Assembly (NCBI GenBank): GCA_021234155.1
Contig: JAJEKV010000330.1
Location: 252,001 to 316,000, forward strand
Reading direction: 5' to 3'
Source of the DNA: Isoetes taiwanensis
Taxonomy: Eukaryota > Streptophyta > Lycopodiopsida > Isoetales > Isoetaceae
Length of the DNA stretch: 64,000 nucleotides
Below are positions 62,401 to 64,000 of this stretch, piece by piece (position 1 is the stretch's first letter; every line of letters begins with the position of its first letter). The translations under genes were made by a program, and so were the position numbers. The notes beneath the pieces are model-generated. The model did no database searches, was not told the DNA's origin, and saw nothing but the letters and a program-made list of their open reading frames with translations.

Positions 62401-64000
62401 GGAGAATCCAACGGTGGTCATTAGCGTGCAGCCCCGGGGGCGGCTGCCGGAAGGGCTGCCTCGGGAACTTTTTTTGGATCCCGCCTCTGGGGGTGGGACT
62501 CTCCCCTCTTGTGAGGATCCCCGCAACGATCGGCCTCGTTTGACTTGGGGAAGGGTGCCGGCTTCGGTTGCTGCCAGAACGGGCTGCCCCGGACCTAATT
62601 CTAATGCTAACCCTTTGACCTAGACCTTCTCAGAAAATTTAAAATTGGGGGTGGTGTCTTTGGAGATGAATTAGGAATCCGGTGACAAAAATCGAGAATT
62701 TATTTTTAGTACAATGCATTAATTCATAATTTATGAATGTCTTGCCCTTCGCAAAAGCGCCCCGACTTCTACTTGCCACATCGGGAGGAGGACAGGCCCA
62801 AACTCCGCTCCGTCGGTTCCCCTTGCTCGAATTTCGGAGTTGCGGCTTCTCGGCTAGATCCCAAAGTGCAATGGACCAAGTCTCGGCCCCAAAATGCAAA
62901 CCCTTCTAGAACACGGCAGCCCACGGGGTTTACGTTTTGGAGGCCTCTCCTTGTCGATTCGGCGGGACCTTGCGCGTGACTTGACGTGGAGTGGGGTGTT
63001 GACACCGAGCATGGACCCTAAAATCCCCGGGAATACGCTTGCCCCGAATTTTCGTCTCCCGAGGCCACGGGGCCCGGTTGGCGACCTCCCCCTCAGGAAT
63101 CGCCGATTTGGGCCGCCATGGACTCGAAGCGTCGACATTGCCCCGGGGAGCAAGTTTTCGTGGCCAAGACCACCCGACCTCCAAGAAGCCAAAGTAGCTC
63201 ACTTCCATCACACTCGTAGTCAATTATTGGCCTAGGATGTGAATGCGGGATCTTGTCGTGGAGGGCGTGAGTGTTTCTTTTCTTTTGCAAAACCGACCTT
63301 GTAACTTGCTCCTAGGGTAATTTCGCCATTCCGGACGATTTGGCAGGGTCGATTTGTCATTCGAGCCTCCCCGGTGCCGAGCGACAAAAACACTTTCACC
63401 GGTTTCTACAAGGCCGACCTCGGGGCCCAGCGGTTTGACAAGTTCTCGAGGGCCGATCTGGAATCTTTTGGGCCTTCCGAAGAGGGGCCCCGAGCGGAGG
63501 ATCCAGCGGTCGGATAGGGGAACGGGCTCGGGAGGGTGGTCATTAGCGTCTGACCCCGGGGGCTTTGCCGAGGAAGGGCTGCCTCGAACTTTTTTGGATC
63601 CGCCTCTTGGGGAAGGACTCTCCCCTCTTGTGAGGGATCCCCGCAGCGTCCGGCCTCGTTTGACTTGGGGAAGGGTGCGGCTCGGTTGGTTGAATGAGCT
63701 GCCCCGAGCCGTTCAAATGCTAACCCTTTGACCTAGACCTTCTCCCAAAAATTTGAAAATTGGAATGTGTGGCTGGGAGATGAATTAGGAATCCGGCTAA
63801 CAAAAATCAGAATTTATTTTCGTACAATGCATTAATTGCGAATTTATGAATGTCTTGCCACTCCAAAAGCGCCCCCCGACTTCTACTTGCCACATCAGGA
63901 GGAGGACAGGCCCAAACTCTGCTCCGTCAGTTCCCCTTGCTCCGAATTCTCGGCTGCAGCTTCTCGGCCAGATCCCAAAGTGCAGCAGACCAAGTCTCCG
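59470..64000. repeat. GC-rich, long-period tandem array
   Basis: Landmark AATGCATTAATTNCGAATTT occurs near 60224, 61617, 62714 and 63825 (periods about 1.4, 1.1 and 1.1 kb), with a relative near 59745. Other shared landmarks are GGAGGAGGACAGGCCCAAAC, GACTCTCCCCTCT, GTTTGACTTGGGGAAGG and CTAACCCTTTGACCTAGACC. A sub-repeat of about 305 bp (CAATGGACTCAAAACG, GACCTTGCGCCGTG, GGACCCTAAAATCCC) is amplified at 60400-61165. The open frames are repeat artefacts that recur in each unit. No gene was recognised. The array continues past the window end. Confidence 0.85.

Overview
This is eukaryotic, land-plant-type nuclear DNA made almost entirely of transposable elements. The evidence is plant-type Helitron ends, a TRIM element primed by initiator tRNA-Met, copia and gypsy remnants, LINEs, a PIF/Harbinger pair, En/Spm-type plant transposon proteins, introns with GT-AG borders, and telo-box motifs. 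No single-copy host gene fixes the species. The mix of families suggests a large-genome fern or lycophyte, but that is a guess.

Layout. (1) 1-25.4 kb holds no recognisable host gene. It contains four Helitron-like elements recognised by their 3' hairpins (ends at 6970, 15696, 19090 on the minus strand, and 25381), a 334-bp TRIM at 8913-9246, an inverted duplication (8745-9669 versus 15713-16297) that brackets the second Helitron, a poly(A)-tailed retroposon insertion, and many local tandem duplications. (2) 26.2-32.4 kb holds a PIF/Harbinger-type pair: a frameshifted SANT/trihelix-like gene (+) and an intact HARBI1-like DDE nuclease (-). (3) 32.6-36.8 kb holds two 5'-truncated LINEs (-). The first sits inside a (GA)n array, and both end in CATTT-type tails next to a hairpin. 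(4) 36.8-39.76 kb holds a copia RNase H remnant, then an LTR, a primer-binding site and a gypsy gag with three zinc knuckles.

(5) 39.76-59.09 kb is the most interesting block. Both edges carry the 16-nt palindrome ACGTCGCATGCGACGT, and between them lies a set of transposon genes and captured genes. On the minus strand these are an En/Spm-type protein gene, a kinase-like gene, and a spliced gene that joins a DUF8039-like domain to a DUF7869-like DDE transposase. Divergent from it on the plus strand is a multi-exon gene with a ParB-like module, a degenerate beta-class DNA methyltransferase-like module and an FCP1/NIF phosphatase-like module. A 14-nt palindrome, CGGACTYAAGTCCG, is scattered over 51.0-57.4 kb around the ParB-like gene. 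I interpret the block as one large, partly decayed DNA transposon with captured host or foreign domains.

(6) 59.1-64 kb is a GC-richer long-period tandem array with no gene.

All domain calls were made by eye from motifs. The family names are from memory and would need a profile search to confirm.
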